Part shown: one piece after another, positions 15,496-23,417 of the stretch
How positions within the stretch are numbered: position 1 is the stretch's first letter
Layout of the letters: each line of letters begins with the position of its first letter
Source: Acidobacteriaceae bacterium
Lineage (GTDB): Bacteria > Acidobacteriota > Terriglobia > Terriglobales > Acidobacteriaceae
Assembly (NCBI GenBank): GCA_030039895.1
Contig: JASHUR010000177.1
Coordinates: 1-27,145 of the forward strand
Direction: 5' to 3'
Length of the DNA: 27,145 bases
Program-made: the position numbers and the translations under genes
Notes under the pieces: generated by a model
The model's database searches: none
Seen by the model: the letters and a program-made list of their open reading frames with translations, nothing else
Told to the model about the DNA's origin: nothing

Positions 15496-17034
15496 ATGAC
15501 TGCTACTTGCAACAGACGCGATCTCCTGAAGGGAGGCGTCGCTCTTTCCACAGCTTCCTTAGTCAGCCCGTTGGCATTGGCCTCAGACCGTACCCCCTTC
15601 CGCTCCGCCGGCGACGGCGGACGGTTCCAGCCGTTTTGGAACTCGCTCCGGAACATCGCTGTTCCTCAGTGGCTGCGTGACGGCAAGTTCGGAATCTATA
15701 CTCACTGGGGTATTTACTCGGTTCCGGCTTACGGCAAAAACGGGACATGGTATGCCCACAACATGTACACCAAGCCAGATTCAGACGATGCGAAGCATCA
15801 GATCGCCACCTATGGGCCGCTCGAGAAGTTTGGCTACAAGGATTTCATCCCGATGTTTACAGGCAGCCGCTTTGATCCGGACGAATGGGCGGAGCTATTC
15901 AGAAACGCAGGTGCCCGCTTTGCCGGTCCGGTGGCCGAACATCATGACGGTTTTGCAATGTGGAACACAAAATACTCCGAATGGAACGCCGCAAAGATGG
16001 GACCGAAGCGCGACGTCATGGGTGAGTTGGAGAAGGCCATCAAAGGCCACGGACTTAAATTCTTGACCGCATTCCATCACGCGGCACATTGGTTTTATTT
16101 TCCCACCTGGGACAAGCGGTACGACGTAGGCAATCCACGTTACTCGGGTCTGTACGGCGAGATCCACGAGCCAGGAGCGCTGCCCGACAAGAAGTTTCTT
16201 GACGAATGGAAGGGTAAGCTGATCGAGGTTGTGGACCATTACAGCCCGGACGTCGTGTGGTTTGATTTTGGCTTGAGGCTGATCCAGCAATGGTACAAGG
16301 AGACCTTTGTTGATTACTACTTCAACCGCGCGGCGGTAGAGGGCAAGGAAGTGACAGTTACTTACAAAAACCACAACCTTACGCCTGGCGTTGGAATCAA
16401 TGATCTGGAACTTGGTCAGGAGCTAGAGATGACCTACGCTGAGTGGATCACCGATACAACGATCGACGCCGGCAGCGCATGGGGGTACGTAAAGGATATT
16501 GGCTTTAAGTCGGTTAATGAGCTAGTAACTGGCCTGGTCGACAGAGTCAGCAAGAACGGCTTTCTGTTACTGAACGTAGGACCGAAGCCGGACGGCACTA
16601 TTCCGGAACCGGCGAGGGAGCGGCTGCTGGCCATGGGCGACTGGCTGCGCATTAACGGCGAGGCGATTTACGGCACTAGCCCTTGGCTGGTGGCCGCGGA
16701 GGGTCCTACAAAACTGGCTAAGAACGGCCCCTTCAACGAGAATAATGCGCTCCACTACACGCCTCAGGATATCCGTTTTAGCTGCAGGGATGAGTACCTT
16801 TATGCAACGGTGCTGGCTTGGCCTGGAGACAGTACGTCGATCACGAGCCTCGTTCCAAAAGGCGACACCTGGGCTGGACTGTATCCGTCGGAGATTGAGT
16901 CCATTCGGATGCTCGGCAGCGAAGAACCCATCAAGTGGGAGTTTACGAAAGAAGCTCTTGTTCTGACGACGCCCCGAGTGAAACCCTGCAACGATGCCTT
17001 TGTCTATCGGATCAAGCTGAAGAGGCCATTTTGA
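15496..17034 (+). CDS. Alpha-L-fucosidase, GH29, Tat-exported
   Basis: This retaining exo-fucosidase releases L-fucose from glycans. From ATG 15496 the protein has 512 residues. The N-terminus carries a twin-arginine signal (NRRDLLKGG, followed by a small-residue stretch to ALAS). The catalytic barrel shows KFGIYTHWGIYSVPAYG, AEHHDGFAMWNTKYSEWNA and DVVWFDFGL, whose Asp (about residue 257) is in the position of the GH29 nucleophile. NGFLLLNVGPKPDGTIPEP closes the barrel, and a beta-sandwich tail of about 110 residues follows. ATG 15496 is preferred because AGGA lies 5 nt upstream; ATG 15484 and 15493 are in frame. It stands alone on the plus strand, divergent from the MDR dehydrogenase, about 940 bp before the fucose uptake/oxidation operon. 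It is the strongest evidence that the locus targets fucose. Confidence 0.93.
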   Translation: MTATCNRRDLLKGGVALSTASLVSPLALASDRTPFRSAGDGGRFQPFWNSLRNIAVPQWLRDGKFGIYTHWGIYSVPAYGKNGTWYAHNMYTKPDSDDAKHQIATYGPLEKFGYKDFIPMFTGSRFDPDEWAELFRNAGARFAGPVAEHHDGFAMWNTKYSEWNAAKMGPKRDVMGELEKAIKGHGLKFLTAFHHAAHWFYFPTWDKRYDVGNPRYSGLYGEIHEPGALPDKKFLDEWKGKLIEVVDHYSPDVVWFDFGLRLIQQWYKETFVDYYFNRAAVEGKEVTVTYKNHNLTPGVGINDLELGQELEMTYAEWITDTTIDAGSAWGYVKDIGFKSVNELVTGLVDRVSKNGFLLLNVGPKPDGTIPEPARERLLAMGDWLRINGEAIYGTSPWLVAAEGPTKLAKNGPFNENNALHYTPQDIRFSCRDEYLYATVLAWPGDSTSITSLVPKGDTWAGLYPSEIESIRMLGSEEPIKWEFTKEALVLTTPRVKPCNDAFVYRIKLKRPF

Positions 17035-17263
17035 ATATGTATTGTCAGCCAGCGAGCTCAGACGCGCAATGATGGTGATGGCAGCTCATAGCGAACGTGA
17101 ATCGACAGCTCCGAAAGCGTGGGCCTCACGGGAAGCGGATAGTGACGATGCAGCCGAGAATGCTGCGCCACCGCAGGACCAAATCCGGAGATCCTTGTCG
17201 ATATATGAGAGTAATGAGGACTCTGCATGCTCGCTGTCATCGTGTATCTGGAGCGGCTCCGAA

Positions 17264-17674
17264 ATGGATCGACGTCAGTTCATAGAGATGCTAGGTAGCC
17301 TAGGTGCAGCAACACTGCTGATGCCGCAGCGGGCGACGACAACATCTCTCGACCCCGGCGATTTTAATAGGTTTTGTTCGCAGGAACGGGACGGCAGGGT
17401 TGTGCTGCGGCTTGACGGCACGAGAGTGATCCTCGAGCCCTATGCACCCAATATCATCGGCCGACGCCGCAATCTATGCCTCGCCGCAAGTGGTGATGAC
17501 CATTCCAAGACGTCGGCCAAAGCGAAAACGCCCGTCAGTCAGCAGGTAATCAGAGCTCTCTTCGAATCAAGTGGCGCAGACGGGGTACGCCAATATCCAT
17601 ATCACGATGGATACCAGTGGAGGTCGGATTTTGCTGCAAATGCCGGGTTGGTTCATGAAGCCGCTATCACGCTA
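17264..17674 (+). pseudogene. Frameshifted GH31-like glycosidase remnant (N-terminal)
   Basis: An ATG at 17264 begins a protein with a twin-arginine signal (MDRRQFIEMLG) and the opening of a GH31-type enzyme, RDGRVVLRLDG then RVILEPYAPNII, where GH31 enzymes continue R-V-T-L-S. Instead the frame degenerates. In a different frame, HITMDTSGGRILLQMPGW then FMKPL (about 17590-17665) resembles the next N-terminal domain strands of GH31 proteins, ending at TAG 17672. The barrel domain and catalytic residues are absent. The frame upstream to 17042 is open but shows no conservation. The match is by eye to family patterns, so GH31 is probable rather than certain. The lost enzyme was probably an exported alpha-xylosidase or alpha-glucosidase acting with the fucosidase. 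Confidence 0.5.
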
Positions 17675-17836
17675 GGACGGCGGCATGTTTTTTCAGAATG
17701 CGTTCATCTTTCGCTTGGCCGGCACCTTTCCGCACCACAGCGACCCTGGAAGGGGTGTCCGACATACAGTAGGCCGGTACAGCCGTTTCTGCCTGCTGAA
17801 GGGGTTCCTCGAACTGAAAGGCTCGAACCTGACGGC

Positions 17837-17866
17837 TTGACGGCCCTTTGAGCTTGTCTTTAGAAT
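17837..17866 (+). promoter_or_regulatory. Sigma70-like promoter of the rhaT-lactonase operon
   Basis: TTGACG (17837-17842) and TAGAAT (17861-17866) are separated by 18 bp and lie about 104 bp upstream of the RhaT-like start codon. The -10 box has one mismatch to consensus. The upstream neighbour is only the decayed GH31-like gene, so a promoter is expected here. Confidence 0.6.
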
Positions 17867-17969
17867 CCGCTTGGAGTAATTATGGCTGAACCAATTTTCA
17901 ACAACAATCGCATAACCAGGCGGCGAACTGACACGCTCGGCTGGAAGCCGTAAGGAGGGCCCGTTTCGC

Positions 17970-18989
17970 ATGCACCGGCCCATTTTAGGGTTTGCTCTAG
18001 TCTTTGTTGCGGCCATCGCGGGTGGAGCGCTGGCTGTACCGCTTAAGAAGCGCCGCCAATTCGAGCTGGAGAACATCTATATCCCTTCCACACTCGTGAT
18101 GATGATCGTTCTCCCGCTCCTGATGGCTGCTTGGGTTCTGCCCCATTGGCGCGAAGCGATCGGCACCTCCGGCTCGGGAACACTCTGGACTGGCGCAGCC
18201 TATGGCTTCGGCTGGGGTATAGGCGCCATTCTTTTCGGATACGGTGTGACTCTGGCAGGCATGTCGGTAGGCTTCGCCATCATCATGGGCATCAACACTG
18301 CAGTTGGCTCCATTCTGCCCTTCGTGGTTAAGTCCCGCGCCGAACTGCTTACTCCAGGAGGACTCGTAATCCTGGCCGGCATTGCCGGTTGCGTCGTCGG
18401 GGTCGCTATCTGCGGCAAGGCTGGGGCGCTGCGCGAACGTGAGGCTGGATCGTCCGGCCAGCCGCGCAGGTTCGGGCTTGCTCTGTTGGTCTGCGCGGCC
18501 TCCGGAGTACTGAGTTCCTGCGCGAACCTTGGGTTCGCCTTTACCAGCCGCCTCGGCGACGAAGCTGTCAAGTTGGGAGCCAGCCCTGTGTTTTCCACTC
18601 TCACCAGCTGGATGCCCGTCTTCTGGGGAGCCGCTGTGTCGTTGTTGCTCTGGTTCGGCATTCTTCAGATACGGCGCGGCACCTGGCGAAAGAATGTCGG
18701 CCCCGACGCCGCTCATGACTGGTGGATGGGTATTCTCATGGGCGTTATCTGGTTCGTGGCTACAATTCCCTATGGCATGGGCGCCCACTTCCTCGGCCAG
18801 CTGGGCACGTCGGTAGGATGGGCCGTCAATATCGCCTCCTCGCTTATCGTGGCCAACGTTTTCGGATTCATGACTCGGGAATGGACCGGTGCGCCGACGC
18901 GAGCTCTGCGCTTTCTTTATTCCGGTCTTGCCATTCTTATCGCGGCCATCGCAATGCTGGCTGTTGGCAGTTCCATGACCCTCTCCTGA
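17970..18989 (+). CDS. rhaT: RhaT-family L-rhamnose/L-fucose:H+ symporter
   Basis: This 339-residue integral membrane protein has about ten hydrophobic helices and belongs to the RhaT drug/metabolite-transporter group, which imports L-rhamnose with protons. Signature stretches are the first helix FALVFVAAIAGGALAVPLKK, YGFGWGIGAILFGYGVTLAG followed by MSVGFAIIMGINTAVGSILP, and the late IWFVATIPYGMGAHFLGQLG segment. An AAGGAGGG ribosome site at 17952-17959 precedes ATG 17970. It is the first gene of the operon leading into the fucose dehydrogenase and lactonase, which suggests fucose or both 6-deoxyhexoses as cargo. The assignment as a RhaT homologue is firm; substrate choice is inference. Confidence 0.9.
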   Translation: MHRPILGFALVFVAAIAGGALAVPLKKRRQFELENIYIPSTLVMMIVLPLLMAAWVLPHWREAIGTSGSGTLWTGAAYGFGWGIGAILFGYGVTLAGMSVGFAIIMGINTAVGSILPFVVKSRAELLTPGGLVILAGIAGCVVGVAICGKAGALREREAGSSGQPRRFGLALLVCAASGVLSSCANLGFAFTSRLGDEAVKLGASPVFSTLTSWMPVFWGAAVSLLLWFGILQIRRGTWRKNVGPDAAHDWWMGILMGVIWFVATIPYGMGAHFLGQLGTSVGWAVNIASSLIVANVFGFMTREWTGAPTRALRFLYSGLAILIAAIAMLAVGSSMTLS

Positions 18990-19052
18990 ACAAAAAGATC
19001 GATTATCAAGCCTCGCAGCCCGCGGGCTTCTTGAAAGGCTGGTGCTCTCACG

Positions 19053-19991
19053 ATGGAATACAATCTCCTTGGCAGGACCGGACTCAACGTCTCTCGGCTA
19101 AGCTTCGGCGCATCATCACTCGGAGGTGTTTTCCATCCCGTTGATGAATCGGATGCCATTGCCGCCGTACACGCGGCGCTTGACCTCGGCATCAACTATT
19201 TCGATGTCGCGCCCGCCTATGGGGGAACCCGCTCCGAGAGAGTCTTGGGAAAAGCGCTCCGCGGCATTCCTCGCCATCGATACTTCCTCTCCACGAAGGT
19301 AGGCAAGTACACCGATCCCGGGAGTTATGGCAGCGACACGCTGGATTACTCGCGTGCTCGCATCCGCGCTTCTCTCGAGGAAAGCGCAGCTCGTCTGGGC
19401 ACTGACTACTTCGATATCATCCATATTCACGACATCGAATACCAGAGCCGCGCTCACACCGAGTGGGCTCTCACCGAAGGTTACGAAGCCGTCGCAGAGC
19501 TCCGACGCGAGGGGCGAATCGGCGGTGTCAGTTTCGGCATTTACCCCATGGACCTCTGGAAGCGAATCTTCTCTTCCCTCGACATTGACGCCGCTCTGGT
19601 GCACAACCACTACTGCCTGAATGACACCCAGTTGCTCGACCTGCTTCCCACCGCAAAGCAGAAAGGGATCGGTATCATCAATGGCTCGCCCTTCGCCTCC
19701 GGACTCCTGACGGATCGTGGCCCGGCGGACTGGCACCCGGCCAGCCCCGAAGTCCGGAAGCTCTTCCGTGATGCCGCTGTGTTCTGCCGTTCCCACGGCG
19801 TCTTCATCAGCCGCCTCGCCCTGCAGTTCTCCAGTCAGCGTCCGGATATCCCCACTACGCTCTTCAGCACGGCGAACCCTGAGACGGTGCGCCGTAACGT
19901 CGAGGATTTTGAGCAGCCCTGCGATATGGGCCTCGTCGACGAAGTCCGCAAAATTCTTCAGCCTGTGCTGAACAGGGAATGGGACTACTAG
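19053..19991 (+). CDS. L-fucose/L-galactose dehydrogenase (aldo/keto reductase)
   Basis: The 312-residue product is an aldo/keto reductase of the L-galactose dehydrogenase/L-fucose dehydrogenase group, which oxidises the anomeric carbon to the lactone with NAD(P)+. The catalytic tetrad is visible as Asp51 and Tyr56 (NYFDVAPAYG), Lys82 (LSTKVGKY) and His126 in IHIHDIEY. The H-D-I-E-[FY] segment, the ASSLGGVF start and the DYSRARIRASLEESAARL helix are characteristic of this group rather than of general AKRs. It lies 63 bp after the RhaT-like gene and 1 bp before the lactonase, fitting the sequence uptake, oxidation, lactone opening. L-galactose is a possible alternative substrate. Confidence 0.9.
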   Translation: MEYNLLGRTGLNVSRLSFGASSLGGVFHPVDESDAIAAVHAALDLGINYFDVAPAYGGTRSERVLGKALRGIPRHRYFLSTKVGKYTDPGSYGSDTLDYSRARIRASLEESAARLGTDYFDIIHIHDIEYQSRAHTEWALTEGYEAVAELRREGRIGGVSFGIYPMDLWKRIFSSLDIDAALVHNHYCLNDTQLLDLLPTAKQKGIGIINGSPFASGLLTDRGPADWHPASPEVRKLFRDAAVFCRSHGVFISRLALQFSSQRPDIPTTLFSTANPETVRRNVEDFEQPCDMGLVDEVRKILQPVLNREWDY

Positions 19992-19992
19992 C

Positions 19993-20823
19993 GTGCTGAT
20001 TGACGCCCACCACCATCTCTGGAAATACAACGAGCACGACTATGTGTGGATGACCGGTGCGATGACCTCCCTCCGTCGCGATTTCCTCATTCCGGAGCTC
20101 AATGCGGCTATGTCCGCGTCCGGCGTCGAAGGAACGGTCGCCGTTCAGGCTCGCCAGACTACTGGCGAAACGGACTGGCTGCTGGAGCTCTCCGCTCGGC
20201 ATCCCTTCATCCTCGGCGTGGTGGGATGGATCCCCCTCTGCGATCCCGATGCAACTGCGCATCTCGACCGTTTTGCGGCGAGCCCGAAGCTGAAGGGCAT
20301 CCGGCACGTGCTCCACGACGAGCCCAATGACTTCTTCATGCTCCGTGGCGACTTCAACCGCGGCGTGAGTCTGCTCAGTCGTCTGGGTCTCGCCTATGAC
20401 ATTCTCATCTTCGAGCGCCACCTGCCGCAGACTATCCAGTTCGTTGACCGTCATCCTAACCAAGTTTTCGTCGTGGATCATATTGCTAAACCGAGGATCC
20501 GAGGAGGTGCACTTTCTCCCTGGCGCGAATACATAAGGGAATTGGCAAAGCGCGAATGTGTGTATTGCAAGGTGTCCGGCATGGCTACCGAGGCCGACTG
20601 GAACAACTGGACCACCGCCCAGCTGCGCCCGTACTTTGACGTCGTCCTCTCCGCCTTCGGTCCGAAGCGCCTCATGTTTGGCTCCGATTGGCCGGTGCTC
20701 ACGCTCGCTGCGGATTACAGCAGGTGGGCGGAGACCTTCCGTTCCTGGATCGCGGAGCTTTCACCAGCTGAGCAGGAGAGCATCTGTCATGAGACGGCGA
20801 GAGCCGCCTACCGTCTACGATAA
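19993..20823 (+). CDS. L-fuconolactonase-like amidohydrolase (COG3618)
   Basis: The 276-residue product is a TIM-barrel amidohydrolase of the COG3618 lactonase group, whose characterised members hydrolyse L-fucono-1,5-lactone, L-rhamnono-lactone and related sugar lactones. It shows the N-terminal metal motif DAHHHLW (residues 4-10), GIRHVLHDEP (about 98-107), FVVDHIAKP (about 159-167), KVSGM and MFGSDWPV near residue 231, whose Asp is the conserved metal/catalytic residue. The start is GTG, immediately after the AKR stop with a 1-bp gap, so translation is almost certainly coupled. The pairing of L-fucose dehydrogenase with this lactonase is the main reason to infer a non-phosphorylative fucose route ending in L-fuconate. 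Confidence 0.9.
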   Translation: MLIDAHHHLWKYNEHDYVWMTGAMTSLRRDFLIPELNAAMSASGVEGTVAVQARQTTGETDWLLELSARHPFILGVVGWIPLCDPDATAHLDRFAASPKLKGIRHVLHDEPNDFFMLRGDFNRGVSLLSRLGLAYDILIFERHLPQTIQFVDRHPNQVFVVDHIAKPRIRGGALSPWREYIRELAKRECVYCKVSGMATEADWNNWTTAQLRPYFDVVLSAFGPKRLMFGSDWPVLTLAADYSRWAETFRSWIAELSPAEQESICHETARAAYRLR

Positions 20824-20923
20824 TCAGCTTTCCTGCCCGGCAACGGACGGGATTGCACCGAAGCAGTTGTGCAGAGACACCGGCGCAACAAGGAAATGCA
20901 ATGAGCGGCAAAAAGGAGCTGGC

Positions 20924-21910
20924 ATGAAAAGGTGCTGGGCGTCCACACGGTTGACCATTTTCATTCTGCTGCTGGTCAGCTTAGGGGGGACTGCTGCATG
21001 CGCCTCACCGCGAGTGAAAATCATCAGGCACAAGAGCACTCTCGATGTGAAAATCGGAGGGAAGCTCTTCGTGACCTATCACTTTGCTGACAATTTCGTG
21101 CTACCTTTTGTGCGACCGTTCTTTTGGCCAGTACTGGCAAGCGACGGCACAGCAGTGACCATCGATCAAGCTCAGCATCCGCCACTGCACCCGTATCAGC
21201 GCTCAATGTGGATTGGCCACGGCGATGTCAACGGCGCTGATCATTGGAAGTTCAGCGCAAAGCCGTTTCCTCCGAAACAGCTCCACGTGAAGTTCGATTT
21301 CGTCAGGCGTGACCGATTTCGGGAGGAGCTAATCTGGCAGGATGCGGCGGGAAGGCCTATGCTGCATGAAACCAGGACGGTTCACTTTCTGGCATATCCG
21401 GACGGTGCCCGCGCGGTGGACCTAGAAATCAGATTCTCGCCGGTCAGCGGAGACGTGGACTTCGCCAACCACAAGGATCATGGCCTGTTTTCGATTCGCC
21501 CCGACCCGGAGATCGCGCATGATCCGACTTTCACCAGTTCCCGCGGATCCAATGAATGCGCGCAGCCTTCTGCATGGTGTGATGAGTCAGGCAGGATTGG
21601 TAGGCGGATTTACGGAATCGCTGTTTTTGATGATCCACGCAATCCACGACATCCCCCGATGTGGCATGCACACAAAGATGCCCGCTTGGCGACAGACATC
21701 TTCGTGCTTCCGGACGCAGCGGAGAACCACTTGCCGCGCACCGCGGGGGACTTCATCATCAGGAAGGGGACGACCGCTACCTTTCATTACCGCGCCGTGA
21801 TCCATGAAGGTGATGCGCGTACCGCGGATATCGCAGCTAAATATGCACAATTCGCTGCCAGCTGTGAGGCTGGTGCTGCAAACGCTGGTCCCAGTTATGG
21901 AGCACACTGA
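20924..21910 (+). CDS. Exported DUF6807 (PmoA-like) protein
   Basis: The 328-residue product belongs to the DUF6807 family, named PmoA-like in databases although unrelated in function to methane oxygenase. A signal peptide (LTIFILLLVSLGGTAACA) is followed by the family blocks FVRPFFWPVLASDGT, HPYQRSMWIGHGDVNGADHW, a DHGLFSIRPDPEIA strand and a late PPMWHAHKDARLATDIF. The reading frame is open back to 20558, but that part is antisense-like shadow over the lactonase; ATG 20924 is chosen because AAGGAG sits 5 nt upstream and homology begins with the signal peptide. It is 100 bp behind the lactonase and probably co-transcribed. The family recurs in sugar-utilisation loci of soil bacteria. The HG-D-x-N-G core suggests carbohydrate binding or hydrolysis, but no reaction is known to me. 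Confidence 0.82.
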   Translation: MKRCWASTRLTIFILLLVSLGGTAACASPRVKIIRHKSTLDVKIGGKLFVTYHFADNFVLPFVRPFFWPVLASDGTAVTIDQAQHPPLHPYQRSMWIGHGDVNGADHWKFSAKPFPPKQLHVKFDFVRRDRFREELIWQDAAGRPMLHETRTVHFLAYPDGARAVDLEIRFSPVSGDVDFANHKDHGLFSIRPDPEIAHDPTFTSSRGSNECAQPSAWCDESGRIGRRIYGIAVFDDPRNPRHPPMWHAHKDARLATDIFVLPDAAENHLPRTAGDFIIRKGTTATFHYRAVIHEGDARTADIAAKYAQFAASCEAGAANAGPSYGAH

Positions 21911-22377
21911 AGAAGCCAATCTGCGCCTCGAGATGCTGTGGAAACACGGGCTGTCTTCAGATGTGCAGCAGCACTGGGACAGAAGTGCGATCATAGACGA
22001 ACCTCTTGTTTTACAAGGCAAGCGGGGTCAGCCCGACGAAGTTAAGTTGACGTTGTTCTGGTATGTCGCATCAATTGCATGGCCGAGATCGGACTGGTAA
22101 GTTCGGCCGGGCTCGCTCTGGGCGCCAGAGGGCCGTTTTAGCCTGTGCAGCGAAGCAGGTTCGGCAAGATACGGATAAGAGGTTCCGCGCTTGCAAATCC
22201 GTGGTTTGTAGTCGATGACTGAGGAGACGCGCCGCCTCGATTCAACCTAAACGGAGAGCGGAAGCGGTGGGGCAGAGTGCCGGCTACGGAGCCGTCAGTT
22301 CAGGGGGTTCCAGCAAGCTGGTGATCTGGCTGCGGCTCAGAGCCATGTCCGACTGTAGATATCGAGCCTGTGCGCAA
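21911..22377. other. Intergenic region with one doubtful small ORF
   Basis: A small open frame on the plus strand (ATG 21897 to 22100, 67 codons) overlaps the DUF6807 end by 14 nt and encodes an acidic, Leu/Trp-containing peptide with no recognised family and no ribosome site. A hairpin that may terminate the operon follows at 22104-22139. The rest (22140-22377) has no gene I recognise; short minus-strand frames downstream of the regulator stop show no family match. Confidence 0.3.
22104..22139 (+). terminator. Possible rho-independent terminator of the rhaT-DUF6807 operon
   Basis: CTCTGG (22116-22121) and CCAGAG (22125-22130) form a 6-bp stem with a 3-nt loop. Outer arms CGGCC (22104-22108) and GGCCG (22131-22135) can extend it with a bulge, and TTTT (22136-22139) follows directly. 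The U-tract is short, so termination may be weak. Confidence 0.4.
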
Positions 22378-23121
22378 TTAGACTTTGCCGGCGAGACCGA
22401 CGGCAGGAGTTTGCTGCGCGGCCCCGGAATGAACCAGCAGTGAACGCGCGTCAATGAGGTGTTCAAGCATTGCCTGACGAGCTTCTGCGGCGTGATGTTC
22501 GCGAATTGCGACATATATTCTGCGATGGAACATAAGAGGCTGATCCAGAGAAACGCGGTCAGAAAGACGACTCATGCTGGTAAGGAGGGATCGATGAATT
22601 CCCTTGAAAAGCAAATGGCAGATCCGGTTCCCGCTGGCTCGGAAAACAGCTTCGTGAAAAGCGAGGTCGGCGTCGAGGCGCTCGCGAGTTGTCCGGCTGC
22701 GCTCCATGGCCAAAATAGCGTTACGAAGGGCTGAGATATCCTCAGCCGTGGCACGCTCAGCAGCACGAGCAGCAAGTTCCGGCTCGACGATCAGGCGAGT
22801 TTCAAAGAGCTCGTGATGGGAGAGATCATCGAGGAGCACGAGGAAGTCAATGGGTTCGTTCAGAATCGATTCGGCGCTGTCGCTCAGATAGGTACCGTCA
22901 CCGACTCTCTGTGATAAGACTCCCATGATCTCGAGGACCTTGAGAGCCTGGCGCACGGAAGCGCGGTTGACACCAAACTCGCGGGCCAGGTCGCGCTCCG
23001 GAGGGAACTTCGCCCCAGGAGAAATCGTACCGCTGGCGATCATGCTTTTAATGCGGGCGATGAGTTTGGCGGTGACGCGAGGGTCCGGTTTTTGATTGGA
23101 CGCCGATGCACTGGATCTCAT
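22378..23121 (-). CDS. FadR-subfamily GntR transcriptional regulator
   Basis: The 247-residue product has an N-terminal winged helix (about 15-80; KFPPERDLAREFGVNRASVR, then QALKVLEIMGVL and VGDGTYL) and an all-helical FCD ligand-binding domain (about 95-230). In the latter, DLAFHEAVF and the late FHRRIYVAIREHH and MLEHL segments supply the Asp/His residues that bind a metal and acidic ligands in this family. FCD regulators of sugar-acid pathways usually act as repressors relieved by a sugar-acid intermediate. The gene is divergent from the HpaI aldolase across a 296-bp control region that contains a promoter and palindromes, so it most likely controls that operon and itself. The ligand may be the 2-keto-3-deoxy acid or the sugar acid; this is inference. 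Confidence 0.9.
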   Translation of the reverse strand: MRSSASASNQKPDPRVTAKLIARIKSMIASGTISPGAKFPPERDLAREFGVNRASVRQALKVLEIMGVLSQRVGDGTYLSDSAESILNEPIDFLVLLDDLSHHELFETRLIVEPELAARAAERATAEDISALRNAILAMERSRTTRERLDADLAFHEAVFRASGNRICHLLFKGIHRSLLTSMSRLSDRVSLDQPLMFHRRIYVAIREHHAAEARQAMLEHLIDARSLLVHSGAAQQTPAVGLAGKV

Positions 23122-23282
23122 AAGACGGGATAGACGGCCAGAAACTCAGAGGCAACTCAAACGACAAATCTACTATACTACATCGTCAGCCCGAACAGGC
23201 GGCAAATAATGGTACAGCAATTCGGCAAGGGGATGGTTGATCTGCTGCGCCGACCTTTGGTCGAAAAGACCCCGATGCTGCG

Positions 23283-23312
23283 TTGACCAAAGAGAACATT
23301 CGCGCCTATAAT
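23283..23312 (+). promoter_or_regulatory. Sigma70-like promoter of the aldolase operon
   Basis: TTGACC (23283-23288) and a perfect TATAAT (23307-23312) are separated by 18 bp. The predicted transcript start near 23319 falls inside a 12-bp perfect palindrome. The leader to the aldolase start codon would be about 100 nt. Confidence 0.65.
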
Positions 23313-23315
23313 TCA

Positions 23316-23327
23316 CCATTGCAATGG
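23316..23327. promoter_or_regulatory. 12-bp perfect palindrome at the predicted start site
   Basis: CCATTGCAATGG is self-complementary and begins 4 bp after the -10 box of the aldolase promoter, overlapping the expected transcription start. This is a classic place for a repressor, and the FadR-type gene is divergently adjacent. Confidence 0.5.
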
Positions 23328-23367
23328 ATGGACCAATACATGGACAGCAGGCATAAATTAAAGCGAT

Positions 23368-23380
23368 CTTGTATACGCAG
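23368..23380. promoter_or_regulatory. GTATAC-centred site, possible second operator
   Basis: CTTGTATACGCAG contains a GTATAC core resembling the TTGTATACAA-like boxes bound by several GntR/FCD regulators of hexuronate genes, but only the left half matches well. It lies about 50 bp downstream of the predicted aldolase transcript start. Confidence 0.3.
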
Positions 23381-23417
23381 AAGGGGCTGGATCTGAGGGG
23401 ATGAGGAATGACGAAAT

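Noticed and set aside
17997..18788. 263-codon minus-strand frame opposite the RhaT-like gene
   Set aside because: It is antisense to a clear transporter, of low complexity, with no recognisable motif.
20558..20923. Upstream extension of the DUF6807 reading frame
   Set aside because: It overlaps the lactonase gene out of frame; the signal peptide and AAGGAG site place the start at 20924.
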